A stretch of 64,000 nt of DNA from VRUE01 sp045805805 (GCA_045805805.1 JBJMKO010000109.1:1-64000); one strand, 5' to 3'; positions 24,098 to 32,882 are shown, counted from the first letter of the stretch. A program made the numbers and translations. Notes: generated by a model not told the origin, from the sequence alone.

Positions 24098-25450
24098 GTT
24101 CGCTGGGGGCTCGGCTGTTCATCGCGATCCTCGGCGTGGTGCTGCTCGCGGTCGGCGCCTCGCTGGCACTGGGGATCGTGCTCACCCGCGACGCGGTGCG
24201 GGAAACGATCCGCCGCGACATCGAGCGCCAGGCCGATGCCTTTACAGCGCAGCTACCGCGGGTGGTCGGGGCCGGCCGGATCCCGCCTCCCGGCCAGGTC
24301 GGTCCTCCGCGAGGGGGTGTCGGCCCCGGAGGTCCCCCCGCGGTCCCGGTGGAAGGGCCACGCCCCGTGCAACTGCTTCTTCCGAGCGAAGCCGCCCGCC
24401 TGCTGCCAGCCTCGGCCATCGCATCGCTGCGCGCGAGCGGCAGCGCCGACGGCACCGCTGAGATCGAAGGTCGCGACTCGATTTTTGCCGCGCGCCGCAC
24501 CGCCAGCGGCCACACGGTCGTGCTCGTCACCCGTCCAGATCTCGTCACCGGCAGCGACTTCAGCCGCTATCTATCCGCCCTCCTGATCGCCGGCGGTGCC
24601 GCGGCCCTCCTTGCGGCTGCCGTCGCCGCCCTGCTGGCGCGCCGGCTGACCCAGCCGCTCCGTCGCCTCTCCGAGGCGGCCGGCGAGCTCGCCGCCGGGC
24701 GTCATCCGGAGCCGGTGCCGCCGGAGGGCACCGAGGAGCTCGACCGGCTGGCCGGCTCCTTCAACGAGATGTCGGAGCAGCTCGCCCTCGCCCGCGACGC
24801 CGAGCGCGCCGTGCTGCTCTCCGTCTCCCACGACCTGCGTACGCCGCTGACCTCGATCCGCGGCTATGCAGAGGGAATCGAGGACGGCACGATCGAGCCG
24901 CACGAGGCGGCACACGTCGTCGGACGCGAGGCCGAGCGCCTGGAGCGCCTGGTCGGCGACCTGCTCGCCCTCGCCCGTCTGCGTCAGGGCGTGCTCGAGG
25001 TGCGCCGCGAGCCGGTCGACCTCGGCGCCGTCGCCCGCGAGGCGGAGGAGAGGCTGCGACCGCGCGCCGCCGAGGTCGGGGTGGCGCTGCAGGTCGGGGC
25101 CGGCAGCGCCTTGGTGGTGGCCGACCACGGTCGCGTCCTCCAGGTCCTCACCAACCTGCTCGAGAACGCGATCCGGGTCAGCCCCGAGGGCGGCCGGGTG
25201 CTGGTCGAAACATCGCTTGGCCAGGTCGCGATCAGCGACGAGGGCCCCGGCATCCCGGAGGGAGAGATCCTCCGCGCCTTCGAGCCGGTTCCACCTCCGC
25301 GGGCAGGCCGGCCACAACTCCCCGGACGGCGCCGGCCTCGGCCTCGCCATCGTCCGCGAGCTGACCGAGGCGATGGGGGGCAGTGTGGCCGTGGAGAATC
25401 TCTTTACCCAGGGCGCTCGCTTCACGGTTCGGCTACCGGCCACTTCCTGA
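24094..25450 (+). CDS. Sensor histidine kinase, frameshifted in this sequence
   Basis: The kinase has a first membrane helix (residues about 8-28), an extracytoplasmic proline-rich region, a second helix (about 165-185), a HAMP domain, a phosphoacceptor His near 245 (SVSHDLRTPLTSI), an N box (LTNLLENAIR) and a G1 box (ISDEGPGIP). At 25285-25286 an extra C breaks the frame after ILRAFE. The remaining RFHLRGQ...GAGLGLAIVRELTEAMGGSV continues in another frame to TGA 25448-25450. Without the shift the protein would be complete. This is either a real inactivating or phase-variable change or a sequence error. ATG 24094 is preferred to upstream GTG 24049/ATG 24052 because the intervening bases form repeat F2. 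Confidence 0.85.
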
Positions 25451-25473
25451 TGCGAGCCAGCTACCCTCATCCC

Positions 25474-25689
25474 GTGACTGCCGAAAGCGCCGATCCCAAG
25501 CGCGACCCGTGGCGCTCGAACGAGGAGGCCCGGAGACGTCAGGTCCGTAAAGACGCCAGACGCCCCCTTGCCGTCAACCTTGCCGAAGGCCTCGCCCTGA
25601 GCGAATATGTGTCGCGGCTTCCACACGATGATTGCCCTAGCGATGCCGAGGCTCTACAAGCTATGAGGGCAGCCAGGGCAAAGGGCTGA
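25474..25689 (+). CDS. Small hypothetical protein (71 aa)
   Basis: This is a short charged protein (VTAESADPKRDPW, then ARRRQVRKDARRPL and ALQAMRAARAKG) with coding-like base use, starting at GTG 25474. An ATG at 25450 overlapping the kinase stop would add 8 residues. No family is recognised. Because of the kinase frameshift this region also reads as a direct extension of the kinase frame, so it could be mistaken for a C-terminal tail. Confidence 0.45.
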   Translation: MTAESADPKRDPWRSNEEARRRQVRKDARRPLAVNLAEGLALSEYVSRLPHDDCPSDAEALQAMRAARAKG

Positions 25690-25762
25690 CGGGCGGCAGC
25701 GGTACCCTGTCGCGACCGAATCTCCCTGGCCAGGCGGGTTCGCGTGTCCCCGCCGGCAACCC

Positions 25763-26725
25763 ATGATGGAAACGATCACTTCGGAACAGCCGACTGTCCC
25801 GGCCGCTGCCGGCAAGGGGGACGCCTCGCTGGAGGAGCCCGTGGTGCCGCGGCGCTCGCCGCTGCGTGCGGCGATCAAGACCGGCCGGCCGCAGGAGTGG
25901 ATCAAGAACATCTTCGTCTTCGCCGGGCTGCTCTTCTCGGGCAAGTTCAACCAGCCGCACGAGGTGCTGGAGGCGACGCTTACCTTCGTCTCGTTCTGTT
26001 TCATTTCCAGCGCCGGCTACTACGTCAACGACCTGATCGATGTCGAGCTCGACCGCAAGCATCCGAAGAAGCGATACCGGCCGCTGGCGGCTGGGGAGCT
26101 CTCGGAGGGCACCGCAAAGGCGATTGCGCCGCTGCTGGCGGCTGTGGCGATCGGTCTCGCCTTCGCCACGGTCAACTGGGAAGTCGGTCTGATGGTGATC
26201 GGCTACGGCATCGTCCAGCTCGCGTACAGCTTCTGGCTGAAGCAGGTCGTGATCGTCGACGTGATGACCCTGGCGACCGTCTTCATCCTCCGCGTCGCCG
26301 CCGGCGCCAGTGCCGTCGACGCCCACGCCTCGGAATGGCTGCTGCTCTGCACCGGGATGATCGCCCTCTTCCTCGGCTTCACCAAGCGCCGCCAGGAGGC
26401 GGTCTCCGAGCTGCACGAGGGCACCAGCAGCCGCCCCGTCCTCGAGCACTACTCGCTGCCCTTCCTCGACCAGATGGTCGCCATGGTCACGACCGGCACG
26501 GTGATCAGCTACTCGATCTACGCCGTCAACTCGCCTCTCGTCGGCAACGCGATGATGTGGACGATCCCCCCGGTCGTCTACTGCATCTTCCGCTACCTCT
26601 ACCTGATCTACGACCGTGCCGACGACCGCTCGATCGCCGCCATGGTCTCCAAAGACAAGGGCATCCTCGTCGGCCTCGCCGCCTTCGCGGTAACCGCCTT
26701 CGCGGTCCTCTACGTCTTCAACTAG
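25763..26725 (+). CDS. UbiA-family decaprenyl-phosphate phosphoribosyltransferase-like protein
   Basis: The 320-residue polytopic membrane protein has a UbiA prenyltransferase core. RPQEWIKNIFVFAGLLFSGK and YYVNDLIDVELDRKHPKKR (NDxxDxxxD, about residues 88-106) fit 5-phospho-alpha-D-ribosyl-1-diphosphate:decaprenyl-phosphate transferases (DPPR synthases). These enzymes make the lipid-linked pentose donor for arabinan-type wall polymers in actinobacteria. About eight to nine helices follow a soluble 40-residue N-terminus. No other arabinan gene is nearby, so the role is inferred from family only. The end overlaps the convergent gene by 4 bp. Confidence 0.85.
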   Translation: MMETITSEQPTVPAAAGKGDASLEEPVVPRRSPLRAAIKTGRPQEWIKNIFVFAGLLFSGKFNQPHEVLEATLTFVSFCFISSAGYYVNDLIDVELDRKHPKKRYRPLAAGELSEGTAKAIAPLLAAVAIGLAFATVNWEVGLMVIGYGIVQLAYSFWLKQVVIVDVMTLATVFILRVAAGASAVDAHASEWLLLCTGMIALFLGFTKRRQEAVSELHEGTSSRPVLEHYSLPFLDQMVAMVTTGTVISYSIYAVNSPLVGNAMMWTIPPVVYCIFRYLYLIYDRADDRSIAAMVSKDKGILVGLAAFAVTAFAVLYVFN

Positions 26726-27039
26726 GCGGGCTGGACCGGTAGGTCGGAGACCAGCTCGGTCTTGCCGCCGCGCTGGAACTGGAGGTCGATCGTCTCGTCC
26801 TTGCGGTAGGTGCCGAAGAGCCCCAGGTACATCGCCAGCCAACGGCCCCTGCCGACCTGCTCCTTGACGATCTCACGGGTGAAGACGATCTCGCCGGCCC
26901 GCACCTCGTAGTCGGCCCCCTCGCGCTGCTCCACGCCGTTGATGAAGACCACGTATGGAGCTTCCGCCCCGGCCGGCAGCTTCATCCGCCGCCCGGCGGC
27001 GTAGCTGCCCTTGGGGATCTCGGTCTCGGCTTCGTTCAT
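26722..27039 (-). CDS. Conserved hypothetical protein (105 aa)
   Basis: The 105-residue soluble protein is rich in beta strands (PYVVFINGVEQREGADYEV, EIVFTREIV). That pattern resembles short structural modules describing a value with 'expected' residues, but no family is certain. There is no signal peptide. The C-terminal half contains WLAMYLGLFGTYRKDET. It is convergent with the UbiA-family gene (4-bp overlap) and lies 48 bp after the next minus-strand gene, with a hairpin between. Confidence 0.65.
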   Translation of the reverse strand: MNEAETEIPKGSYAAGRRMKLPAGAEAPYVVFINGVEQREGADYEVRAGEIVFTREIVKEQVGRGRWLAMYLGLFGTYRKDETIDLQFQRGGKTELVSDLPVQPA

Positions 27040-27050
27040 CGGCTTGGCTG

Positions 27051-27086
27051 GGCGCTTTATTCGGGCTATATGCCGAACAAAGCGCC
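27051..27086 (-). terminator. Two-step hairpin between two hypothetical genes
   Basis: GGCGCTTT pairs with AAAGCGCC (8 bp) and, inside, TTCGG with CCGAA (5 bp), around GCTATATG. It begins 1 bp after the upstream gene on the minus strand and ends 11 bp before the next start, so it may be a terminator or attenuator. Confidence 0.55.
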
Positions 27087-27087
27087 A

Positions 27088-27435
27088 CTAGGTCGATTCC
27101 AGAGTCTCGCGCACCAGGTCGAACGGCGTCTCGTGCCCGCTCGGATCGAGCTCTTCGCGGCGCATTCCTCCCCGGTAGGGCATGAACGTCCCGTCCCCCC
27201 GCACATCCACCCCCGCCACAGGCTTGCGCAGCCATCCCTTCCCGCTCAGTTGCAACCGCGCCCGCACCAACTCCTCCGGCCCGAAGTCCCGCAGAGTCGA
27301 AACCGCCTTAGCCGGCCCCTCAGCCCGAATAGCCAAAGCCCGCTCCCGCATAGCCGCCACAGCCTCCCCAAGCTCATCAAAGCTCAGGTGCTCCACCTCC
27401 GATCCATCCCGCACAGTCAGCTTCCAAGCCCCCAA
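27088..27435 (-). CDS. Hypothetical protein (115 aa)
   Basis: The 115-residue product has a helical middle (FDELGEAVAAMRERALAIRA) and an arginine/glycine-rich C-terminal half (GVDVRGDGTFMPYRGGM). No family is recognised and no membrane segment or signal is seen. Base composition is that of a real gene. It is on the same strand as citrate synthase but separated from it by a 120-bp nested palindrome. Confidence 0.6.
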   Translation of the reverse strand: MGAWKLTVRDGSEVEHLSFDELGEAVAAMRERALAIRAEGPAKAVSTLRDFGPEELVRARLQLSGKGWLRKPVAGVDVRGDGTFMPYRGGMRREELDPSGHETPFDLVRETLEST

Positions 27436-27460
27436 GGGCCGCAGCCTATGAAATCTGGAA

Positions 27461-27580
27461 AGGGGTGCCGGGGGTGCCTCAGCGGGCGCGGCGTCCGTTG
27501 TTCGCCCCTACACCTCAGCGAAAGACCGGAGCACCTGAGGCGAACAACCCAGCGCCCGCTGAGGCACCCCCGGCACCCCT
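27461..27580. repeat. Nested palindrome with perfect 29-bp arms downstream of citrate synthase
   Basis: Arms 27461-27489 and 27552-27580 are perfectly complementary over 29 bp. An inner stem GTTGTTCGCC (27497-27506) pairs with 27539-27548. The central loop contains ACACCTCAGCG, similar to the ACACTCAGC of family C. It lies 21 bp after the citrate synthase stop and probably ends that transcript. Confidence 0.75.
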
Positions 27581-27601
27581 AACCCTGCTGGCTCAAAACA
27601 G

Positions 27602-28963
27602 CTAAGCCCCGCGCCGAGGCCTCTTAGGCCGCCGCGCCGGAGGCCCAACGATCTTTTCCGGCCCTTCTCGATCCTCGATCCCGACATAGTCCCGCTCCCG
27701 CTCGCCGGTATAGACCTGCCGCGGCCGGGCGATCTTCTGCTCTGAGTCGTCGAGCATCTCCATCCACTGCGCGACCCAGCCCGCGGTGCGGGGAATGGCG
27801 AAGATCACGGTGAACATCTCGGTCGGGATTTCCAGCGCCTCGTAGATGATTCCCGAGTAGAAGTCGACGTTCGGGTAGAGCTTGCGCGAGGTGAAGTACT
27901 CGTCGTCGAGCGCCCGCTTCTCCAGCTCGCGGGCGATCTCGACCAGCGGGTTGTACTCGGTCGCCTCGAAGACCTCGTCCATGTGCTGCTGGATGATCCG
28001 CGCCCGCGGGTCGTAGTTCTTGTAGACGCGGTGGCCGAAGCCCATCAGCTTCGCCTCGCGCGCCTTCACCTTCTCGAGGAAGGCGGGGATGTTCTCGACC
28101 GAGTCGATCTGGCGCAGCATGCGCAGCACGGCCTCGTTGGCGCCACCGTGCAGCGGCCCGTAGAGCGCTGCCACGCCGGCCGCCACTGCCGAGTAGGGGT
28201 CGACGTCAGAGGAGCCGACGCCGCGCACGGCACTGGTGGAGCAGTTCTGTTCGTGGTCGGCGTGGAGGATGAAGAGCACGTCGAGCGCCTTCGAGAGGCT
28301 CTCCTTCGGCATGTGCCTCATTTCCGTCTTCTTGAACATCATCGAGAGGAAGTTCTCGGCGAAGTTGAGGTCGTTTTCGGGGTAGACGTACGGGAGCCCC
28401 ATGTTGTGGCGGTAGGAGAAGGCGGCCAGGGTCGGCACCTTGGCGATTAGGCGGACCGCCGCCATGTAGCGCTCCTCAGGGTCTTCGATTTTCTTCGCGG
28501 CCGCGTAGAAGGTAGAGAGAGCGCCGACCCCTGAGAGCAGCATCCCCATCGGGTGGGCGTCGTAGCGGAAGCCCTCGAAGAAGTGCTTGAGGTCCTCATG
28601 GACGAAGGTGTGATGGGTGATGTCGTGGGTCCAGCGGTCCAGCTGGGGGCCGGTCGGCAGCTCGCCGAAGATCAGCAGGTAGGCGACCTCGAGGAAGGTG
28701 GAGCGCTCGCAGAGCTGCTCGATCGAGTAGCCGCGATGTTCGAGCACGCCGGCATCGCCGTCGATGTAGGTGATCGCCGAGCGGCAGGCGGCGGTGTTGG
28801 TGAAGGCCGGGTCGTAGGCCATCATCCCGAATTCGTCCTCGGCGACCTTGATCTGGCGCAGGTCCATCGCCCGCACGGTGCCGTCCTCGATCGGCAGCTC
28901 GTATGTCCTGCCGGTGCGGTTGTCGGTGATTGTGAGTGACTCGGAGCCCATGCCGGCGCTCAT
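27602..28963 (-). CDS. gltA: Citrate synthase
   Basis: The 453-residue enzyme condenses acetyl-CoA and oxaloacetate at the entry of the TCA cycle. Family motifs are present: ADHEQNCSTSAVR, YGPLHGGANEAV (active-site His) and GFGHRVYKNYDPRA (second His). The N-terminal beta-sheet domain with TYIDGDAG is that of the type II (GltA) enzymes. ATG 28963 is used; ATG 28951 is an alternative. A long C-terminal tail ends in basic residues (PARRPKRPRRGA). A PfkB-type kinase gene lies 26 bp upstream on the same strand, so the two are probably co-transcribed. Confidence 0.95.
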   Translation of the reverse strand: MSAGMGSESLTITDNRTGRTYELPIEDGTVRAMDLRQIKVAEDEFGMMAYDPAFTNTAACRSAITYIDGDAGVLEHRGYSIEQLCERSTFLEVAYLLIFGELPTGPQLDRWTHDITHHTFVHEDLKHFFEGFRYDAHPMGMLLSGVGALSTFYAAAKKIEDPEERYMAAVRLIAKVPTLAAFSYRHNMGLPYVYPENDLNFAENFLSMMFKKTEMRHMPKESLSKALDVLFILHADHEQNCSTSAVRGVGSSDVDPYSAVAAGVAALYGPLHGGANEAVLRMLRQIDSVENIPAFLEKVKAREAKLMGFGHRVYKNYDPRARIIQQHMDEVFEATEYNPLVEIARELEKRALDDEYFTSRKLYPNVDFYSGIIYEALEIPTEMFTVIFAIPRTAGWVAQWMEMLDDSEQKIARPRQVYTGERERDYVGIEDREGPEKIVGPPARRPKRPRRGA

Positions 28964-28989
28964 TCTGTCAGCTTGCGAATGTCGGGCTG

Positions 28990-29913
28990 TTAAGAGGCCG
29001 GAAGGGGTTCGAAGCGCGTCATCGCGTGCAGCTGGGCGAAGCGCTCGTCGATCTCCTCGCGGGTGAGGCCGGCAACCCGCTCGGTGCCGAACTGCTCGAC
29101 GTTGAAGGAGGCAAGCACCGTGCCGTAGCCCATCGCTCGGCGCAGGGCCGCCTCGTCGAGGTCGCCGTCGTGGCTGTCGAGGTAGCCGAGGAAGCCGCCG
29201 GCGAAGCTGTCGCCGGCGCCAGTCGGATCGCGCACGTCCTCGAGCGGGAAACCGGGCAGGGCGAAGAAGCCGTCCTCGGTGAAGAGCGCGGCACCGTACT
29301 CGCCCTGCTTGGCGACGACCGCGCGCGGTCCCTGCTCCATGATGGCGCGAGCCGCGCGGGCGAGGTTCGGCTCGCCGGTCAGCTGGCGGATCTCGGCATC
29401 GTTGACGATCAGGCAGTCGACCTCGGCAATCGCCGCCAGCAGCGAGTCCTTGGCGGTCTCGATCCAGAGATTCATCGAGTCCAGCGCCGAGAAGCGGGCC
29501 GAGCCGCACTGGGCGCGGACCTGGCGCTGCAGATCAGGCTGGATGTTGGCGAGGAAGAGCGTGTCGGCTTCCCGGGAGGCAGCGGAGAGCTTCGGCTCGA
29601 ACTCGCCGAAGACGCCGAGCTGAGTGTCCTCGGTGTGGGCGACGTTGAGGTCGAACTCGTAGCGGCCGCGCCAGAAGAAGGACTCGCCGCCCTCGACCCG
29701 CTCGATGTCGTCGGTGAGCACACCACGGCGCTCCAAGACCTCGAACTCGGCGGAGCCGAAATCGTCGCCGACCGGGCCGACCGGCCGCACCTCGGTGAAG
29801 AAGCTGGCGGCCAGGGAGAAGTGCACCGCGGCGCCGCCGAGCATCTTCTCGCGCTCCCCGAAAGGGGTCTTGACTGAGTCGAATGCGATCGAGCCGACGA
29901 CGGTGAGGGACAT
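28990..29913 (-). CDS. PfkB-family carbohydrate/nucleoside kinase
   Basis: The 307-residue kinase has the family's N-terminal GGAAVHFSLA and C-terminal signature DPTGAGDSFAGGFLGYL, with the catalytic Asp in GAGD. It phosphorylates a sugar or nucleoside hydroxyl with ATP. Adenosine-kinase-like or ribokinase-like specificity cannot be separated here. It precedes citrate synthase by 26 bp on the same strand. Upstream lies a divergent promoter region containing the hairpin at 29928-29993. Confidence 0.88.
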   Translation of the reverse strand: MSLTVVGSIAFDSVKTPFGEREKMLGGAAVHFSLAASFFTEVRPVGPVGDDFGSAEFEVLERRGVLTDDIERVEGGESFFWRGRYEFDLNVAHTEDTQLGVFGEFEPKLSAASREADTLFLANIQPDLQRQVRAQCGSARFSALDSMNLWIETAKDSLLAAIAEVDCLIVNDAEIRQLTGEPNLARAARAIMEQGPRAVVAKQGEYGAALFTEDGFFALPGFPLEDVRDPTGAGDSFAGGFLGYLDSHDGDLDEAALRRAMGYGTVLASFNVEQFGTERVAGLTREEIDERFAQLHAMTRFEPLPAS

Positions 29914-29927
29914 AAATCGGAGCGTAT

Positions 29928-29993
29928 AGGGAGTCGGGTGTGCCTCGCCGGCGCAACAGCGGGGAGGCGCCGGGAAGGCACACCCGACTCCCT
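29928..29993. repeat. 27-bp hairpin in a divergent promoter region
   Basis: Arms 29928-29954 and 29967-29993 pair over 27 bp with two adjacent mismatches around the loop AACAGCGGGGAG. Unlike a terminator it lies between divergent genes (kinase and quinone reductase), 14 and 28 bp from their starts, so both leader RNAs or the promoter DNA would contain it. Confidence 0.7.
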
Positions 29994-30021
29994 CTCCTGG
30001 CGCCGACTATGGTTCGCCGCC

Positions 30022-30969
30022 GTGAAGGCGGTGCAGATAGACGAGTTCGGCGGCCCGGAGAAGCTTCGGGTGGTCGATGTCGAGGAGCCGACTCCCGGGG
30101 AAGGGGAAGTCCTGGTCGAGGTCGCCCGCAGTGGGATCAACTTCGCCGACACGCACGCGACCCGGAACGACTACCTCGCCGAGCAGGCCCTGCCGCTGAT
30201 TCCCGGCGCCGAGGCAAGCGGGCGGACCGCCGACGGGCGGCGGGTCGCGGCGCTGCTGGGCAGTGGGGGCTACGCGCAGAAGGTCGCGGTGCCCGAGGCG
30301 CTTCTGGTCCCGGTGCCTGACGAGGTCGACGACGATCAGGCCGCGGGGCTGCTCCTGCAGGGCCTGACCGCGATGGCGCTGGTGCAGCGCTGTGCCCGGA
30401 TCGAGCCGGGAGAGACTTTGGTGGTCGAGGCCGCGGCGGGGGGGACCGGCAGCCTCGCGGTACAGCTCGGCAAGCGGGCGGGCGCCAGGGTGATCGGCCT
30501 CGCTTCAAGCGAGGAGAAGCGGGCGCTGGTCGAGCGGCTTGGCGCCGACGCCACGGTCGACTCGCGTTCGGACGATCTGGGCGCCGCGATCCGCGAGGCC
30601 AACGGCGGCGAGCGGGTCGACGCGGTCCTGCACATGAGCGGCGGCGACGCTTTCGACGCGGAGCTCGGCATCCTCGCCCCCCTGGGGCGGATCGTCGTCT
30701 TCGGGATTGCCTCGCGCGAACAGCGCGAGGTCTCCACCGCGGCTCTTTTGCGCGGCTCGAAGTCGGTGATCGGCTTCTGGCTCGTCCACCTGCTTGCACG
30801 CCGAGAGCTGGTCGCGCCGATGATCGGTGAGCTGCTCGCCGCGGTCGCCGCCGGGGAGCTCGAGGTGACGGTCGGCGGCGTCTACCCGCTGTCGGAGGCC
30901 GCCCGTGCCCACGAAGACCTGATCGCGCGCCGTACCACCGGCAAGCTGCTCCTGGACCCGTCGAAGTGA
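30022..30969 (+). CDS. NADPH:quinone reductase-like zinc-independent alcohol dehydrogenase family protein
   Basis: The 315-residue protein is a medium-chain dehydrogenase/reductase of the quinone oxidoreductase (Qor/CryZ) group. It has an N-terminal GroES-like domain (VEVARSGINFADTHATR) and a nucleotide-binding domain (EAAAGGTGSLAVQLGK, about residues 136-151). No zinc ligands are seen. GTG 30022 starts the usual MKAVQIDEFGGPE. It overlaps the helicase gene by 4 bp (GTGA), so the pair is translationally coupled. The substrate is unknown. Confidence 0.87.
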   Translation: MKAVQIDEFGGPEKLRVVDVEEPTPGEGEVLVEVARSGINFADTHATRNDYLAEQALPLIPGAEASGRTADGRRVAALLGSGGYAQKVAVPEALLVPVPDEVDDDQAAGLLLQGLTAMALVQRCARIEPGETLVVEAAAGGTGSLAVQLGKRAGARVIGLASSEEKRALVERLGADATVDSRSDDLGAAIREANGGERVDAVLHMSGGDAFDAELGILAPLGRIVVFGIASREQREVSTAALLRGSKSVIGFWLVHLLARRELVAPMIGELLAAVAAGELEVTVGGVYPLSEAARAHEDLIARRTTGKLLLDPSK

Positions 30970-32447
30970 CCGCCTTCAAGGACCTCGGTCTCTCACCCCA
31001 ACTTCAGCAGGCCCTCGACGAGCTCGGCTTCGAGGACCCGACGCCGATCCAGGACCAGGCGATCCCGGAGCTGCTCGGCGGCCACGACGTGATCGGCCAG
31101 GCACAGACCGGCACCGGCAAGACCGCGGCCTTCGGCTTGCCGCTGCTGCAGTACGTCGATCCCGGCAACGACGAGGTGCAGGCGGTCGTCCTCACCCCGA
31201 CCCGCGAGCTTTGCATCCAGGTGACCCAGGCGCTGCGCTCCTACGCCGAGCACCTCGACGTCGAGATCGTCGCCGTCTTCGGCGGCGCCCCGATCAAATC
31301 CCAGCAGGCGCAGCTCCGCTCCGGAGCCCATGTCGTCGTCGCCACGGTGGGGCGGATGATGGACTTGATGAGTCGCCGCTCGCTGGTCCTCACCGCGGCT
31401 CGCTACATCGTCCTCGACGAGGCCGATGAGATGCTCGACCTCGGCTTCATCGAGGACGTCGAGAAGATCCTGCGGATGTGTCCGAGCGGCCGTCAGACGG
31501 CGCTCTTCTCGGCGACGATGCCGCCGCCGGTTCAGCGCCTTGCGGAGAGCTATATGTATGACCCGACGACGATCCGGATCACGCCGAAGAAGCTGACCGT
31601 CGACGCGATCGCCCAGGCCTTCGTCGAGGTCGAGGCAAAAGAGAAGGCCTCGCGCCTGGTCGAGCTGCTGCGCCAGGAGGAACCCGAGCAGGCGATCATC
31701 TTCTGCCGCACCAAGATCGGCGCATCGCGACTGGACAAGCTGCTGCGGGACAAAGGGCTCGACGTGAAGGCACTGCACGGCGACATGAGCCAGGGCTCCC
31801 GCGACGGCGTGATGATCGCCTTCAAGGACCACCGGGTGCGGCTGCTGGTGGCGACCGACATCGCCGCTCGCGGGCTCGACATCGAGCACGTCACCCACGT
31901 GATCAACTTCGACGTGCCGGCCTCATCGGAGGTCTACGTGCACCGCATCGGGCGCACCGGCCGGGTTGGCCGCACCGGTCGCGCGATCACCTTCGTCACA
32001 CCGGCCCAGCGCGATGAGATCGGCCGCATCGAGCGCGACGTGAAGACCACGATCGGCGAGTGGGAAACCCCCGAGGAGCGCCTCGAGCACGCGCCGCGGC
32101 CGCGGCGGCGGGAGCGCAGCGAGGCCAAAGAGGAGATCGCCGCCCCACCGAAGCGCGAGGAAGACGGCGGCGAGGAGCAGGCCGCCGACGACGCCGGGGA
32201 GAAGCCGAGCAGCGGGATAAAGCTCTTCGTCAACCGCGGCGAGCGCAGCGGCATCACCGAGGAGGACCTGCGCTGGGCCCTGCATGAGGGCGCCGTCCTC
32301 AGCGACGAGGAGATCCACGACGTAAGCGTCCTGCACCGCTTCTCCTTTGTCCGAGTCTCCCCCGACGTAGCTGAGCGAACCGTCGAGTACCTCGACGGCA
32401 CGAAGCTCAAAGGCAAAGAGATCCGGCTTGAGATAGCTCGGAATTAG
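30966..32447 (+). CDS. DEAD-box ATP-dependent RNA helicase
   Basis: The 493-residue helicase has all core motifs: Q motif (FEDPTPIQDQAI), motif I AQTGTGKT (45-52), PTREL, VLDEADEMLDLGF, SAT, and HRIGRTGR near residue 325. After an acidic/basic linker (about 370-420) the C-terminal 75 residues (GIKLFVNRGERSGITEEDLR) look like the DbpA/CsdA RNA-binding domain. It remodels structured RNA such as rRNA precursors or cold-stabilised mRNA. The start is GTG overlapping the reductase stop. A strong hairpin follows the stop. Confidence 0.93.
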   Translation: MTAFKDLGLSPQLQQALDELGFEDPTPIQDQAIPELLGGHDVIGQAQTGTGKTAAFGLPLLQYVDPGNDEVQAVVLTPTRELCIQVTQALRSYAEHLDVEIVAVFGGAPIKSQQAQLRSGAHVVVATVGRMMDLMSRRSLVLTAARYIVLDEADEMLDLGFIEDVEKILRMCPSGRQTALFSATMPPPVQRLAESYMYDPTTIRITPKKLTVDAIAQAFVEVEAKEKASRLVELLRQEEPEQAIIFCRTKIGASRLDKLLRDKGLDVKALHGDMSQGSRDGVMIAFKDHRVRLLVATDIAARGLDIEHVTHVINFDVPASSEVYVHRIGRTGRVGRTGRAITFVTPAQRDEIGRIERDVKTTIGEWETPEERLEHAPRPRRRERSEAKEEIAAPPKREEDGGEEQAADDAGEKPSSGIKLFVNRGERSGITEEDLRWALHEGAVLSDEEIHDVSVLHRFSFVRVSPDVAERTVEYLDGTKLKGKEIRLEIARN

Positions 32448-32469
32448 GTGCCGTAACCGGTAGGTGGGT

Positions 32470-32494
32470 GTGCGGGAGGGGGTCCCTCCCGCAC
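32470..32494 (+). terminator. Hairpin after the helicase gene
   Basis: GTGCGGGAGGG pairs with CCCTCCCGCAC around GGT, 22 bp after the helicase stop and 19 bp before the end of the convergent receiver gene. It is symmetric and may serve both strands. Confidence 0.7.
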
Positions 32495-32513
32495 GACGAG
32501 ACCCGCGCCCCGC

Positions 32514-32882
32514 CTACGTCTGCGTCAATTCGGCGATGCGGGCGAAGAGTGCCTCGAAGTCGATCGGCTTGGTGACGTAGCCGCTGACCTCGACGTCGGT
32601 CGCGGCACCGGCATCCATCTGATCTTGATGGGCGCTGACGATCAGGGTCGGCGTTTTCACTCCGTCGGCCCGCAGCTCTCGCAGGGCGTCGATGCCTGAT
32701 TTTCGCGGCATCATCGCGTCGAGAAGGAGGATGTCGGGGCCCGGATCGGCGGCCCGCATCGCCTCGATCACCTCGACCCCGTCGGCTGCCGTCAGCACCT
32801 CGTAGCCCTCCATCTCCAGGCGCGTTCGCAGCAGCAGCAGGATCGTCTCGGAGTCGTCGGCGATCAGCACACGCGTGGTCAC
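32514..32882 (-). CDS. Single-domain response regulator (receiver)
   Basis: The 122-residue stand-alone receiver has the acidic pair Asp9/Asp10 (LIADDSE), the phosphoacceptor Asp55 (LLLDAMMPRKSG), Thr/Ser at SAH and Lys in YVTKPID. With no output domain it must act through protein contacts. GTG 32882 overlaps the stop of the histidine kinase gene, so the kinase is its likely phosphodonor. Confidence 0.9.
   Translation of the reverse strand: MTTRVLIADDSETILLLLRTRLEMEGYEVLTAADGVEVIEAMRAADPGPDILLLDAMMPRKSGIDALRELRADGVKTPTLIVSAHQDQMDAGAATDVEVSGYVTKPIDFEALFARIAELTQT

Noticed and set aside
28964..29509. Upstream extension of the citrate synthase frame into the PfkB gene
   Set aside because: The extension is an arginine-rich out-of-frame reading of the kinase gene; citrate synthase homology begins at the ATG at 28963.
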